7,958 nt of DNA from Actinomycetota bacterium (GCA_005885325.1 VAYX01000133.1:1-7958); one strand, 5' to 3'. Positions 1-6,256 are shown, numbered from the stretch's first letter. Notes: generated by a model not told the origin, from the sequence alone. Numbers and translations: made by a program.

Positions 1-2466
1 AAGTCGCGGCTGCTCGCCGAGCTCACCTCCCGGACCGACGCGCTGGACATCCGCGTCACGTGCGGCGGCCAGCGTGCGTTCGGGCCGTTCCTTGACCTGC
101 TCGAGCGGATCCTGGGCGGCATGCCCGAGGATCTCGTCGATCTGAAGGCACGCGCGGGGTCGCTCGGGGTGGACGAGGACACCGCGGTCATGCTGGCGGC
201 CCTGCTCGGCCTGGCGGGAGCGCCTCCCGCCGTCCGCATGGCCGACGAGCAGCAGAAGCGGCAGGTCTTCGCCGGCGTCTGGCAGTTCCTGCTGGCGGCG
301 CCGGGCGAGCGCCCCGCCTTCATCGTGCTCGACGACATCCACTGGGCCGACCGCTCCTCGCTGGACCTGCTGGGGTTCTTGCTGGAGCGGCTGGGAGGGT
401 CATCGCTGATGCTCGTCCTGGCGTACCGTCCCGGATTCGACCAGGTCGAGCGGACTGCCCTTCGGGCGAGCCACACTGCCGTCCGCCTGGAGCCGCTCAC
501 CCCGGAGCAAAGCGTCCTCCTGGCCCGCGGCTACCTCGGCGTGTCCGATCTGCCGGCAGACCTCGAGCGCATCGTCGGGGAACGGGCCGAGGGCAACCCA
601 TTCTTCGTGGAAGAGCTCCTCCAGGCCCTTCTCGAGCTGGGCTCGCTTGCGGTGGTGGACGGGCAGGCCGTCCTGGCCCGCCTCGAGGTGGAGGTCCCCG
701 ATACGGTTCAGGGCACCATCTTGGCCCGGGTCGATCGGCTGGACGCCGAGTCGCGGAGCGTCCTCCAGCACGCCGCAGTGATCGGTCGCAACTTCTCGAC
801 GGACCTGCTCGAAGCCGTCGTGGGGACTGGGGACATCCGCCCGCAACTGGACTCCCTGGTCCGAGCCCAACTGCTCGTGGAGCAGGAACCGGGTCGGTGG
901 ACGTTCAAGCATGCGCTGATCCAGGAGGTCACGTACGACACCCTCCTCCTCCGGCAGCGGCGAGAGCTCCACCGGAACGTGGCGGAGGCATTGGAGTCTC
1001 AAGTCGGGGACGACCCCGCATACCTCGAGATGCTTGCGGAGCACTACGGACGGGCCGACGTGCCGGAGAAGGCTCGCCGATACGCGCTGGCCGCCGGGGA
1101 TCTGGCCGGGGAGCGGATGGGATTCGTCGAAGCCCGAGCCCGGTACGAGACCGCGTTCCGCCTGTGGGGCGAGGGAGACGAGCCCGGACGGCTCGAACTG
1201 CTCATGAAGCTGGGGTGGGCTCGGTTATACGGGGGCGACGTGGGGGCCGCCAGAACCGCGTTCGTGGAGGCGGAGGCGGGATGGACAGCTCTCGGGGACG
1301 TCGTCAGCGCCGGAGGAGCCCTGGCCTCGCTGGGCCGCGTCCTTTGGATCGTCGGGGAGGGCGATCGCTCAGCCCAGGTCCTGAAACAGGCCATCGAGGT
1401 GCTCGAGCCCGGTGGTCCCTCACCTGAGCTGCTCCGGGCGTACGTGTGGGCCTCGACCACGCAGATGCTTCTGGCCCAGACCGACGATGCGGTTGCCCTG
1501 ACCACCCGAGGCCTGGACGTCGAGGAGGCCCTGCACGTGGACGGAGCCCGTTCACAGCTCCTCAACAACCTCGGGGTTTGCCTGTCTCAGCGGGGCGATC
1601 CGTCGGCGCTGGACCGGCTGCGCGAGGCTCTGGAGCTCGCCGAGCGGTCCGGCGACCCCGAAGCCCTCGGCCGGATCTACACGAACCTTCCATCCACACT
1701 CGGGTCGTACTCCCGATTCGGGGAGGCGGTGGAATTTTGCGAACGCGGGCGTGAGGTGATGAGAAAGCTGGGCGCTCCCAACTTCGAGCAGTTCATCGCC
1801 GCCAACGAGGCCGGCTGCCTCATGGAGCTGGGACGGTACGAGGACGCCGAAGCGCTCGCTCGAGAGGCCCTCGACCAATACCGGGTGACGGGCGGAGTGC
1901 CAGGCATCGTCAATGCCGGCATGACCCTCGCCGACGGAATGACCAGGAGAGGCGGGTACGAGGAGGCCGCTCGCCTGATGGACGAGGCCATTCCCATGGC
2001 CCGGGGCCTGGGGGGAGCCGAGTTCCTGTCGCAGGCCCTCTGCGTACAAGCCCGGCTGGAGCAGGCCCGCGGCAACGTAGCCTCGGCCCGGCAGGCCATC
2101 GAGGACGCGGCGCAGGAGGTGATGGCCACGCCGTCGGCGGCCCACGTCTTCTTCATCCTCACGGCCGCTGCGGACCTCCTCCCGGAGGAACGGACCCGGG
2201 AGCTTCTGGAGCGAGCGAAGCCGGTGGCGATCGACCCGGGGTTCCAGGCGACGGTGAGGGAGGCAGAGGCGATCCTCGACGCCGATCCAGATCTGTTCGC
2301 CGAGGCTGCTGACCTGAACGCGTCGCTCGAGCTCCCTTACCAGGAGGCGCGGTGCCGGCTCGGAGCCGGGGATCTCGATCGGGCGCGCGAGCTCATCCGA
2401 CGGTTCGGGCTGGAGAACGGGCCGCTCGGCGCGCGGCTCCGCGGGCTCGAGTCCGCCGAGTCCTGA
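1..2466 (+). CDS. AAA/STAND-type ATPase with C-terminal TPR-like repeats, 5' truncated
   Basis: The frame is open from base 1, so the gene starts upstream; the first ATG at 121 is internal. The first residues, KSRLLAEL, are the end of a Walker A loop (GxxGxGKS), so the glycines lie outside the window. Counting from base 1, Walker B with the family signature LDDIHWAD is at about residues 110-117, and GNPFFVEELL, typical of predicted ATPases of the AAA_16/COG3899 type, at about 198-207. From about residue 360 to the end the protein is helical and rich in A/L/E/R, with repeated patterns such as GRYEDAEALAREAL that look like TPRs. No LuxR helix-turn-helix follows, so it is not a classical LAL regulator. 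In related proteins this ATPase-TPR block often follows a class III nucleotide cyclase, kinase or DNA-binding domain; which one is present here cannot be seen. One rare TTA leucine codon lies at 1225-1227. A role in signal-responsive regulation is inferred. Confidence 0.88.
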   Translation, partial: KSRLLAELTSRTDALDIRVTCGGQRAFGPFLDLLERILGGMPEDLVDLKARAGSLGVDEDTAVMLAALLGLAGAPPAVRMADEQQKRQVFAGVWQFLLAAPGERPAFIVLDDIHWADRSSLDLLGFLLERLGGSSLMLVLAYRPGFDQVERTALRASHTAVRLEPLTPEQSVLLARGYLGVSDLPADLERIVGERAEGNPFFVEELLQALLELGSLAVVDGQAVLARLEVEVPDTVQGTILARVDRLDAESRSVLQHAAVIGRNFSTDLLEAVVGTGDIRPQLDSLVRAQLLVEQEPGRWTFKHALIQEVTYDTLLLRQRRELHRNVAEALESQVGDDPAYLEMLAEHYGRADVPEKARRYALAAGDLAGERMGFVEARARYETAFRLWGEGDEPGRLELLMKLGWARLYGGDVGAARTAFVEAEAGWTALGDVVSAGGALASLGRVLWIVGEGDRSAQVLKQAIEVLEPGGPSPELLRAYVWASTTQMLLAQTDDAVALTTRGLDVEEALHVDGARSQLLNNLGVCLSQRGDPSALDRLREALELAERSGDPEALGRIYTNLPSTLGSYSRFGEAVEFCERGREVMRKLGAPNFEQFIAANEAGCLMELGRYEDAEALAREALDQYRVTGGVPGIVNAGMTLADGMTRRGGYEEAARLMDEAIPMARGLGGAEFLSQALCVQARLEQARGNVASARQAIEDAAQEVMATPSAAHVFFILTAAADLLPEERTRELLERAKPVAIDPGFQATVREAEAILDADPDLFAEAADLNASLELPYQEARCRLGAGDLDRARELIRRFGLENGPLGARLRGLESAES

Positions 2467-2471
2467 CGGAG

Positions 2472-2915
2472 ATGGGGGTCGATCCAGAGCGCCTGCTGGC
2501 GTTGGCCGATGAGATGGCCGAACGCGCTGCGGAGGAGGACGCTGGCCGCGCGGCGCTGGCGATTCTCGCCGCCCACGCAACCCTGGAGGCTGTTGTCAAC
2601 GAGCTGGGAGCCGAGGCGATCGGCAGCTTCAACTACCGGGCTCGGTTCCTCCCAAAGTGGCATGACCTGTGTGAGCGAACCATCGGACGCCAGCTAGAGA
2701 CCGCTTCCGATCTCGAGCGGATCCAGGCCCTCCGTGACGCGATTGTCGGATACCGCGGCGATCCGGAGCGGCTGGACCGCCGGTCCACCTCCCCTCCGCC
2801 CGAGCCGCCCGGGGAGATCGGAGCCGAAGACGCCAGCTGGGCCGTTGAGACGGCCCGCGGGGTGATCGCCGAGTTCCACAGGGCCGCCGGCCGCGATGCC
2901 CCGGGCTGGTTGTGA
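2472..2915 (+). CDS. HEPN-like helical protein, probable degenerate active site
   Basis: A 147-residue soluble protein, ATG at 2472, five bases after the ATPase stop, so probably cotranscribed and translationally coupled. GGAG at 2468-2471 touches the start and is too close to be a good ribosome binding site. The same frame is open upstream to ATG 2352, but that start would overlap the ATPase by over 100 bases in an arginine-rich stretch that looks like shadow sequence. The order of motifs resembles small HEPN-like proteins: AAHATLEAVVNELG (about 33-46), then PKWHDL (61-66), then LRDAIVGYRG (87-96), a Pro-rich linker (108-113) and a last helix ending in PGW. In relatives the third motif usually reads LRxAxVHYR, giving RxxxxH; here Arg88 is followed by Gly93 instead of His. 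If it is HEPN, it probably lacks RNase activity. The family call rests on motif memory only, and no function is assigned. Confidence 0.72.
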   Translation: MGVDPERLLALADEMAERAAEEDAGRAALAILAAHATLEAVVNELGAEAIGSFNYRARFLPKWHDLCERTIGRQLETASDLERIQALRDAIVGYRGDPERLDRRSTSPPPEPPGEIGAEDASWAVETARGVIAEFHRAAGRDAPGWL

Positions 2916-3101
2916 CGGGCCGTACTGAAGGGTTCGCGCGCGTGACATGTGGGACTTGTGCTTGCCCGGGGCCTCGACTCTCGCCGTGGGCCGTCTCAGG
3001 GTTGAACGTCACCCCGATCTCAGCATCGTCGTGCCCATCCAGTGCCACTTCCGCGCTGCAGCAGCACTGAGTCGGCTTCGCCTCGCCGCCTTGGTCCCGA
3101 C

Positions 3102-3129
3102 TTGACGCACCGAGGCCTGGCAGTAGGTT
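3102..3129 (+). promoter_or_regulatory. Candidate sigma-70-type promoter for the SnoaL-like gene
   Basis: TTGACG (3102-3107) and TAGGTT (3124-3129) are separated by 16 bases and lie 29 bases upstream of the GTG start at 3159. The -35 box is one mismatch from TTGACA; the -10 box keeps TA at its first two positions and the final T. This would give a leader of roughly 20-25 bases that contains the AAGGAGAG ribosome binding site. It is predicted by eye only. Confidence 0.45.
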
Positions 3130-3158
3130 GGTCACATCGGATGGGAAGGAGAGGGCCT

Positions 3159-3590
3159 GTGTCCAGGGAAGAGATCGAGAGGCTGGACGACCGTGGGATG
3201 GCGGCCTGGGACGGCCACGATGCCGAGGCGTTCGCGGACCTGTTCGCCGACATGTTCGCCGTGAATGACGTCGCATCGCCCGAGCCGATCACGACGAAGG
3301 ACGGGGTCCGCCAGTACGCCCAGGGCTGGTTCACGGCGTTCCCCGACATGAGCGTCAAGCAGACGAACCGGGTGGTAAGCGATGACGCGGTGGCGGCCGA
3401 GGTGCAGTTCACCGGCACCAACACCGGTCCCATGATGATGGCCGGGAAGGAGATCCCCCCGACCGGCAAGAGCGTGGTGGGCAAAGGCACCTACTTCGCC
3501 CGCGTGAAGGACGGCAAGGTCGTCGAGTTCAACTCCTACCCCGATATCGCAGGCATGATGATGCAGTTGGGGTTCATGCCCCAGATGTAG
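3159..3590 (+). CDS. SnoaL-like / ester cyclase family protein (NTF2-like fold)
   Basis: A 143-residue protein. I chose the GTG start at 3159 because AAGGAGAG (3146-3153) is correctly spaced before it and the family alignment begins here. The frame is open back to ATG 3042, but the extra 39 residues are Arg/Pro-rich and unlike the family. The pattern is typical of SnoaL-like proteins: an N-terminal helix with AAWDGHDAEAFADLFA, then KDGVRQYAQGWFTAFPD, a beta-rich middle with VQFTGTNTGP and IPPTGKSVVGKGTYF, and a final KDGKVVEFNSYPD strand before a short MMMQLGFMP tail. SnoaL itself closes a ring in anthracycline biosynthesis, but most stand-alone members have no known substrate and there is no polyketide gene nearby. 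It is probably cytoplasmic, since no signal peptide is seen. It appears monocistronic, with its own promoter and a hairpin downstream. Confidence 0.87.
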   Translation: MSREEIERLDDRGMAAWDGHDAEAFADLFADMFAVNDVASPEPITTKDGVRQYAQGWFTAFPDMSVKQTNRVVSDDAVAAEVQFTGTNTGPMMMAGKEIPPTGKSVVGKGTYFARVKDGKVVEFNSYPDIAGMMMQLGFMPQM

Positions 3591-3860
3591 GAAACCAAAC
3601 CGACTGCGATCTACCCCGCCACTCGCGAGATGGCGGCCTGCCCGGGGAGGCGATCTACTTTTCTCCCACGACGGTGCCAGCCGGGAGCGGCCAAGCTGAG
3701 GTTTCATCGTCTCGACGCGGGAGGCACGTCCGTCAAGGGCCAGGTGCCGGTCCGGACCATGGCCCCGCGGAGCTCGTAGCCTCCGTGACGATCGGTCTGG
3801 CCGCCCGCGCAGCGATGCAGTGATCGTTGAAAGCGACCATGGCAACCGGACTCTGCCTTT
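3591..3860. other. Non-coding gap between convergent genes
   Basis: These 270 bases separate the ends of the SnoaL-like gene (plus) and the DUF1772 gene (minus). Short frames cross it on both strands but none has a ribosome binding site or recognisable protein. It holds the hairpin at 3616-3636, a 9-bp direct repeat GCGATCTAC (3606-3614 and 3650-3658) and a 10-bp palindrome GGTCCGGACC (3749-3758). I see no RNA gene. Confidence 0.55.
3616..3636 (+). terminator. Candidate transcription terminator hairpin
   Basis: The arms CCGCCA (3616-3621) and TGGCGG (3631-3636) are perfectly complementary, and the inner CTCGCGAG extends the stem apart from one unpaired A at 3630. It lies 25 bases after the SnoaL-like stop codon. 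No T-run follows directly; the nearest is TTTT at 3659-3662. High-GC actinobacteria often have terminators without a U-tract, but this one is unproven. Confidence 0.4.
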
Positions 3861-4322
3861 CTACAAGAGCGCCCCGAGGATGAGCGCGCCCAGGGCGGCC
3901 ACGTCGAGAGCCATCCGGATGCTGTGCAACCGATCCCATCTTCGGCGGAGGGCACGCCAGTCCTGGACCGGAGTCTGCGGTGTCAGCTCGAGAACTCGAT
4001 CGTTGATGGGAACGTTGCCGATCAGGGTGATCGCGAGCATGAGGACGAAACAGCCGGCCGCAGCCACGGCGAGCCAGAAGGGCGCCGACGATCGATCCGA
4101 GACGAGGATGGCCACGACGACCGTCGATGCGATCGTGAACACCATGACCGGGGGCATGATCCGTCCGAAGTTGCGGCTCAGTGCCTGCTCGGCCTGGAGA
4201 TCCGCGTCGAACGAGAGGGAGTTCAGCGACGGGTGGATGACGAGCCGGCTTCCGACCTCGTTTCCCACGAACAGGGCGACGATCAGCAGGTTGAGGAATC
4301 GGGCGATGTCCAAGGCGGTCAT
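3861..4322 (-). CDS. DUF1772 (anthrone-oxygenase-like) integral membrane protein
   Basis: A 153-residue protein from ATG at 4322. GTG at 4328 is two codons earlier, but AAGGG (rc of about 4332-4336) is only three bases from that GTG and about nine from the ATG, so I prefer the ATG. Four hydrophobic segments lie at about residues 6-24, 57-74, 82-102 and 136-153. After the third comes GNVPIND (102-108), then DWRALRRRWDRLHSIRMALD (121-140). This GNxPxN...W...RW...R arrangement is characteristic of DUF1772. Fungal relatives oxidise anthrones to anthraquinones, but bacterial members are mostly uncharacterised, so no reaction is claimed. The gene follows the four-helix membrane protein by 40 bases on the same strand, most likely in one operon controlled by the divergent TetR gene. 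It converges with the SnoaL-like gene; SnoaL and anthrone-oxygenase folds both occur in aromatic polyketide pathways, but these two are on opposite strands and a link is only suggestive. Confidence 0.86.
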   Translation of the reverse strand: MTALDIARFLNLLIVALFVGNEVGSRLVIHPSLNSLSFDADLQAEQALSRNFGRIMPPVMVFTIASTVVVAILVSDRSSAPFWLAVAAAGCFVLMLAITLIGNVPINDRVLELTPQTPVQDWRALRRRWDRLHSIRMALDVAALGALILGALL

Positions 4323-4362
4323 CGCCACTGGCCCTTCGTCCGTCGCGCGCCGCTCCGGTTCG

Positions 4363-4860
4363 TCACCAGTGACCCGACGCTCGTCGGACGTAGACGGCCA
4401 GTCCCGCCATCACCGCGAGGATGGCGACGACCCCCAACAGCACGACGAGCGCTGGGATCCCCGCCGCAAGGTTGTCGTAGGTGTCGATGATCATCTTGGG
4501 GGTCTCCGCGTCCGACCCCACGAAGTGAACGAAGACGACGATGGCCCCGATGATGATCGCCGTCCCCAGCCAGTACCCGGCCCACAGCCTTCCGCGGAGG
4601 GTGAACCAGATGCCGCCCAGGAGGAGCACGTACACCACGATCATGCTGATCGTGAAGGGGGTGAAGTCATGCTGGAACGGCCACCCGCTGTGGTTCCAGT
4701 CGGGATCGAGTCCCCTCTCCACCACAATCTGGCCCCTAATGGCGTGGTCTGCGAAATGCAAAGTCCCGATGGCGGCCGCGATGGCAGCTACCAGGACCAG
4801 CCTGCGCCGCAGCGTGTCGTCTCGGGTCCCGGCACGATCGGCGATCGGATCGCCGGCCAT
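4363..4860 (-). CDS. Four-helix integral membrane protein of unknown function
   Basis: A 165-residue protein. ATG at 4860 is preceded by a strong GGAGGAGG ribosome binding site (rc of 4864-4871), which fixes the start. A charged cytoplasmic-type N-terminus (1-20, ending LRRR) leads into four predicted helices at about 21-37, 68-88, 92-114 and 131-158. The first loop (about 42-66) is rich in aromatic and polar residues, including DPDWNHSGWPFQHD, and probably faces outside. Histidines near the membrane (HFAD...H at 35-39, His64, His112) could bind metal or haem, but this is only a guess. I do not recognise the family. It is first in a two-gene minus-strand operon with the DUF1772 gene and divergent from the TetR gene, which suggests it is a target of that regulator. 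A partner or accessory role for the DUF1772 protein is inferred from context alone. Confidence 0.85.
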   Translation of the reverse strand: MAGDPIADRAGTRDDTLRRRLVLVAAIAAAIGTLHFADHAIRGQIVVERGLDPDWNHSGWPFQHDFTPFTISMIVVYVLLLGGIWFTLRGRLWAGYWLGTAIIIGAIVVFVHFVGSDAETPKMIIDTYDNLAAGIPALVVLLGVVAILAVMAGLAVYVRRASGHW

Positions 4861-4883
4861 GAACCTCCTCCATCAGTTCACGC

Positions 4884-4910
4884 CCGTTACGGTATCGCTC
4901 GTTAGGTCAA
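4884..4910 (-). promoter_or_regulatory. Weak candidate promoter for the membrane-protein operon
   Basis: On the minus strand TTGACC (rc of 4905-4910) and TAACGG (rc of 4884-4889) are 15 bases apart, ending 24 bases before the ATG at 4860. The spacer is short and the -10 box poor, so only the location is reasonably supported. CGTTA-containing half-sites (4885-4889 and 4900-4904) lie in the same stretch. Confidence 0.25.
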
Positions 4911-4914
4911 AAGG

Positions 4915-4962
4915 CAAGCTCGAAGGGGGTTCCAGCCGACGGCCACCGACCGGGCGAGCTTG
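4915..4962. repeat. 8-bp inverted repeat in the divergent promoter region
   Basis: CAAGCTCG (4915-4922) and CGAGCTTG (4955-4962) are exact reverse complements with 32 bases between them. The pair is centred near 4938, between the membrane operon and the TetR gene. It could be two regulator half-sites about 40 bp apart, or chance. No protein-coding frame occupies this stretch. Confidence 0.45.
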
Positions 4963-4970
4963 TAAACTTA

Positions 4971-4988
4971 CGGCTGTTATCCTAGCCG
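4971..4988. promoter_or_regulatory. Putative TetR-type operator
   Basis: CGGCT (4971-4975) and AGCCG (4984-4988) are perfectly complementary arms around an 8-base centre. TetR-family operators are commonly inverted repeats of this overall size. The repeat covers the extended -10 of the regulator gene, so a bound repressor would block RNA polymerase. This is inferred from position and symmetry. Confidence 0.45.
4975..4983 (+). promoter_or_regulatory. Extended -10 promoter element for the TetR gene
   Basis: TGTTATCCT matches the extended -10 pattern TGnTATnnT at every fixed position. No good -35 box is found 16-18 bases upstream, which is usual for extended -10 promoters. It lies 65 bases before the ATG at 5049. 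Confidence 0.5.
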
Positions 4989-5048
4989 CCACACGCACGA
5001 GCGCCGAAACGCTACCCCTCGTCCCTTTCGGAGGGCGGGTTCATCAGG

Positions 5049-5699
5049 ATGAGTGAGAGGCCCACACGCAAGCGGAATCCGCGGGGCCAGGGCGAGAGGC
5101 TCCGGCGAGAGCTAATCGATGCCGCCACCGCGCTCCTTGCCGAGCTCGGCGACGCGGAACGACTCTCCATCCGGGCCGTGGCACGACGAGCCGGGGTTAC
5201 GCCACCCTCCATCTACCGTCACTTCGAGGACAAGCAGAGCCTCGTCTCGGCCGTTCTCGAGGAACGGTTCGGCGAGTTCAACCGGTTCCTGGCCGAGGCC
5301 GAGGGAGCCGCGAGCGACCCGTACGACGCGCTCAGCCGCCGTTGCCACGCGTACTTGGAGTTCGCGAGGGAACATCCTGGGCACTATCGGGTCCTGTTCG
5401 GCACCAAGGCGCCGATGCCCTCCGGACGGCACCCCGGCCGGCGCGCAGCACCATCCGATGAGCGGCCACGAGCGGGAGCCGTCTCGTTCTTCGCGCTCGT
5501 GGATGCGATCCAGCGCTGTCTCGACGCGGGCGCCGGGTCAGACCGCGACAGCTCCTTCCTCGCCGTGGAGCTGTGGACCTTGCTTCACGGCGTCGTGGAC
5601 CTCCGTCTCACCTATCCGGACTTGCCGTGGCCCGCAGCCGAGGAAATCACGGATGCAGTGCGTACACAGGCGGGACTGGGCAAGCCCAACCTCGAGTAA
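5049..5699 (+). CDS. TetR/AcrR-family transcriptional regulator, WHG-type C-terminal domain
   Basis: A 216-residue protein. A basic N-terminal tail (about 5-20) leads into the TetR DNA-binding domain: ELIDAATALLAELG, then the helix-turn-helix LSIRAVARRAGVTPPSIYRHF (about 39-59) and KQSLVSAVLEE. The ligand-binding part has YLEFAREHPGHYRVLFG (about 102-118) and ends with ELWTLLHGVVDL (about 174-185), whose W...LHG pattern marks the TetR_C_33 (WHG) class. GGAGGG at 5030-5035 is rather far from the ATG, with AGG directly next to it, so the ribosome binding site is weak, but the start fits family length. The divergent arrangement and the inverted repeats in the gap suggest it represses itself and the membrane pair; the ligand is unknown. 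Its stop is only four bases from the 3' end of the opposing tRNA gene, with no terminator between. Confidence 0.93.
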   Translation: MSERPTRKRNPRGQGERLRRELIDAATALLAELGDAERLSIRAVARRAGVTPPSIYRHFEDKQSLVSAVLEERFGEFNRFLAEAEGAASDPYDALSRRCHAYLEFAREHPGHYRVLFGTKAPMPSGRHPGRRAAPSDERPRAGAVSFFALVDAIQRCLDAGAGSDRDSSFLAVELWTLLHGVVDLRLTYPDLPWPAAEEITDAVRTQAGLGKPNLE

Positions 5700-6256
5700 C
5701 ACGTGCCCGGGGTGGGACTCGAACCCACACGCCCTTTCGGGCCGGTGCTTTTAAGGCACCTCCGTCTGCCGTTCCGGCACCCGGGCGTAGGGGATTGTAG
5801 GCGGCTCAGACAGTACGGCTCGTCGAGCTCGTCCTCTTCGGGGCGGCACGCCAGCTGGTCGACGGTCTCCGGCGGGTGCGGGCCCATCGACAGGGTCAGC
5901 GACACGCCCTCGCCCTGCCCGAGGAGCGAACCGCCCCGCGGCGACTGGGAGATCACCGACCACCGGGGATGGCGGTCGACGACCGCGACCACGTTCCCGA
6001 ACTCGAACCCCGCGTCGAGGACGGCGTGGGCGGCGTCCTCCCAGTCCTCGCCCTTGACGTCGGGCACACGGATCTGCTCCCCCGCGGCCCCGGTGGGTGA
6101 GGGATGCACCTCCATGGGACCGCCCGCGTTGAATCCCGGCGACCCTCCCGACGCCCGGGTGCCTGCACCCGAGGCGCAGCCCACCAGCAGCAGGGCGGAG
6201 GCGACGGCCGCGCATACCGCGGAACGCGCCGCTCCGGCGCGGGGATGGCCATCCAT
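5612..6256 (-). CDS. PASTA-domain lipoprotein; frame runs through tRNA-Leu
   Basis: ATG at 6256 is preceded by AAGGGA (rc of 6260-6265). The N-terminus is a lipoprotein signal: Arg6 and Arg11, a hydrophobic stretch, then lipobox LVGC with the lipidated Cys at 27. A Gly/Pro/Ser linker leads to one PASTA domain (about 61-125): IRVPDVKGEDWEDAAHAVLDAGFEFG through VISQSPRGGSLLGQGEGVSLTLS. PASTA domains are extracellular modules that in Ser/Thr kinases and PBPs bind muropeptides or help assembly, so a cell-surface role is likely. Cys137 and Cys149 could form a disulfide. The natural end seems to be near residue 155, but there is no in-frame stop there; residues 157-185 are read from the tRNA gene and 186-214 from antisense of the TetR gene, up to TAG at 5612-5614. 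A TGA in another frame (rc 5806-5808) lies just where an end would be expected, so a one-base error or mutation is possible. Confidence 0.68.
   Translation of the reverse strand: MDGHPRAGAARSAVCAAVASALLLVGCASGAGTRASGGSPGFNAGGPMEVHPSPTGAAGEQIRVPDVKGEDWEDAAHAVLDAGFEFGNVVAVVDRHPRWSVISQSPRGGSLLGQGEGVSLTLSMGPHPPETVDQLACRPEEDELDEPYCLSRLQSPTPGCRNGRRRCLKSTGPKGRVGSSPTPGTCYSRLGLPSPACVRTASVISSAAGHGKSG
5704..5786 (-). tRNA. tRNA-Leu (anticodon TAA, reads UUA)
   Basis: An 83-base type II tRNA. The acceptor arms GCCCGGG (rc 5780-5786) and CCCGGGC (rc 5705-5711) pair fully, with A as discriminator at 5704. The D arm has stem CCG/CGG; the anticodon stem GGTGC/GCACC encloses CTTAAAA, giving anticodon TAA; the long variable arm has a GCCC-GAAA-GGGC hairpin; the T arm is GTGGG-TTCGAGT-CCCAC. 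CCA is not encoded, since the next bases read CGT. This isoacceptor decodes the UUA codon, rare in high-GC actinobacteria; in Streptomyces its counterpart is bldA, but a regulatory role here is unproven. It lies at the end of the minus-strand run and inside the open frame of the PASTA lipoprotein. Confidence 0.95.

Noticed and set aside
400..1044. 214-residue minus-strand frame
   Set aside because: Opposite the conserved ATPase domain; explained by G/C third-position bias.
1552..2580. 342-residue minus-strand frame inside the ATPase gene
   Set aside because: Antisense shadow of the TPR region, Arg/Pro-rich, with no family resemblance.
3042..3158. Upstream ATG start for the SnoaL-like protein
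   Set aside because: The 39 extra residues look non-coding, overlap the candidate promoter and lack a ribosome binding site; GTG 3159 has a strong one.
3606..3658. 9-bp direct repeat GCGATCTAC, two copies
   Set aside because: Two copies only, no associated mobile gene or regular spacing; likely chance.
3749..3758. 10-bp palindrome GGTCCGGACC
   Set aside because: Short GC-rich palindromes are expected by chance here, and it is not near a promoter.
3820..4905. 361-residue plus-strand frame across the membrane-protein operon
   Set aside because: Low-complexity Arg/Asp/His-rich translation antisense to two clear membrane protein genes; no ribosome binding site and no recognisable domain.
5677..5688. 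TGGGC-AA-GCCCA inverted repeat near the end of the TetR gene
   Set aside because: The stem is short, the loop only two bases, it lies inside coding sequence and has no T-run; not a credible terminator.
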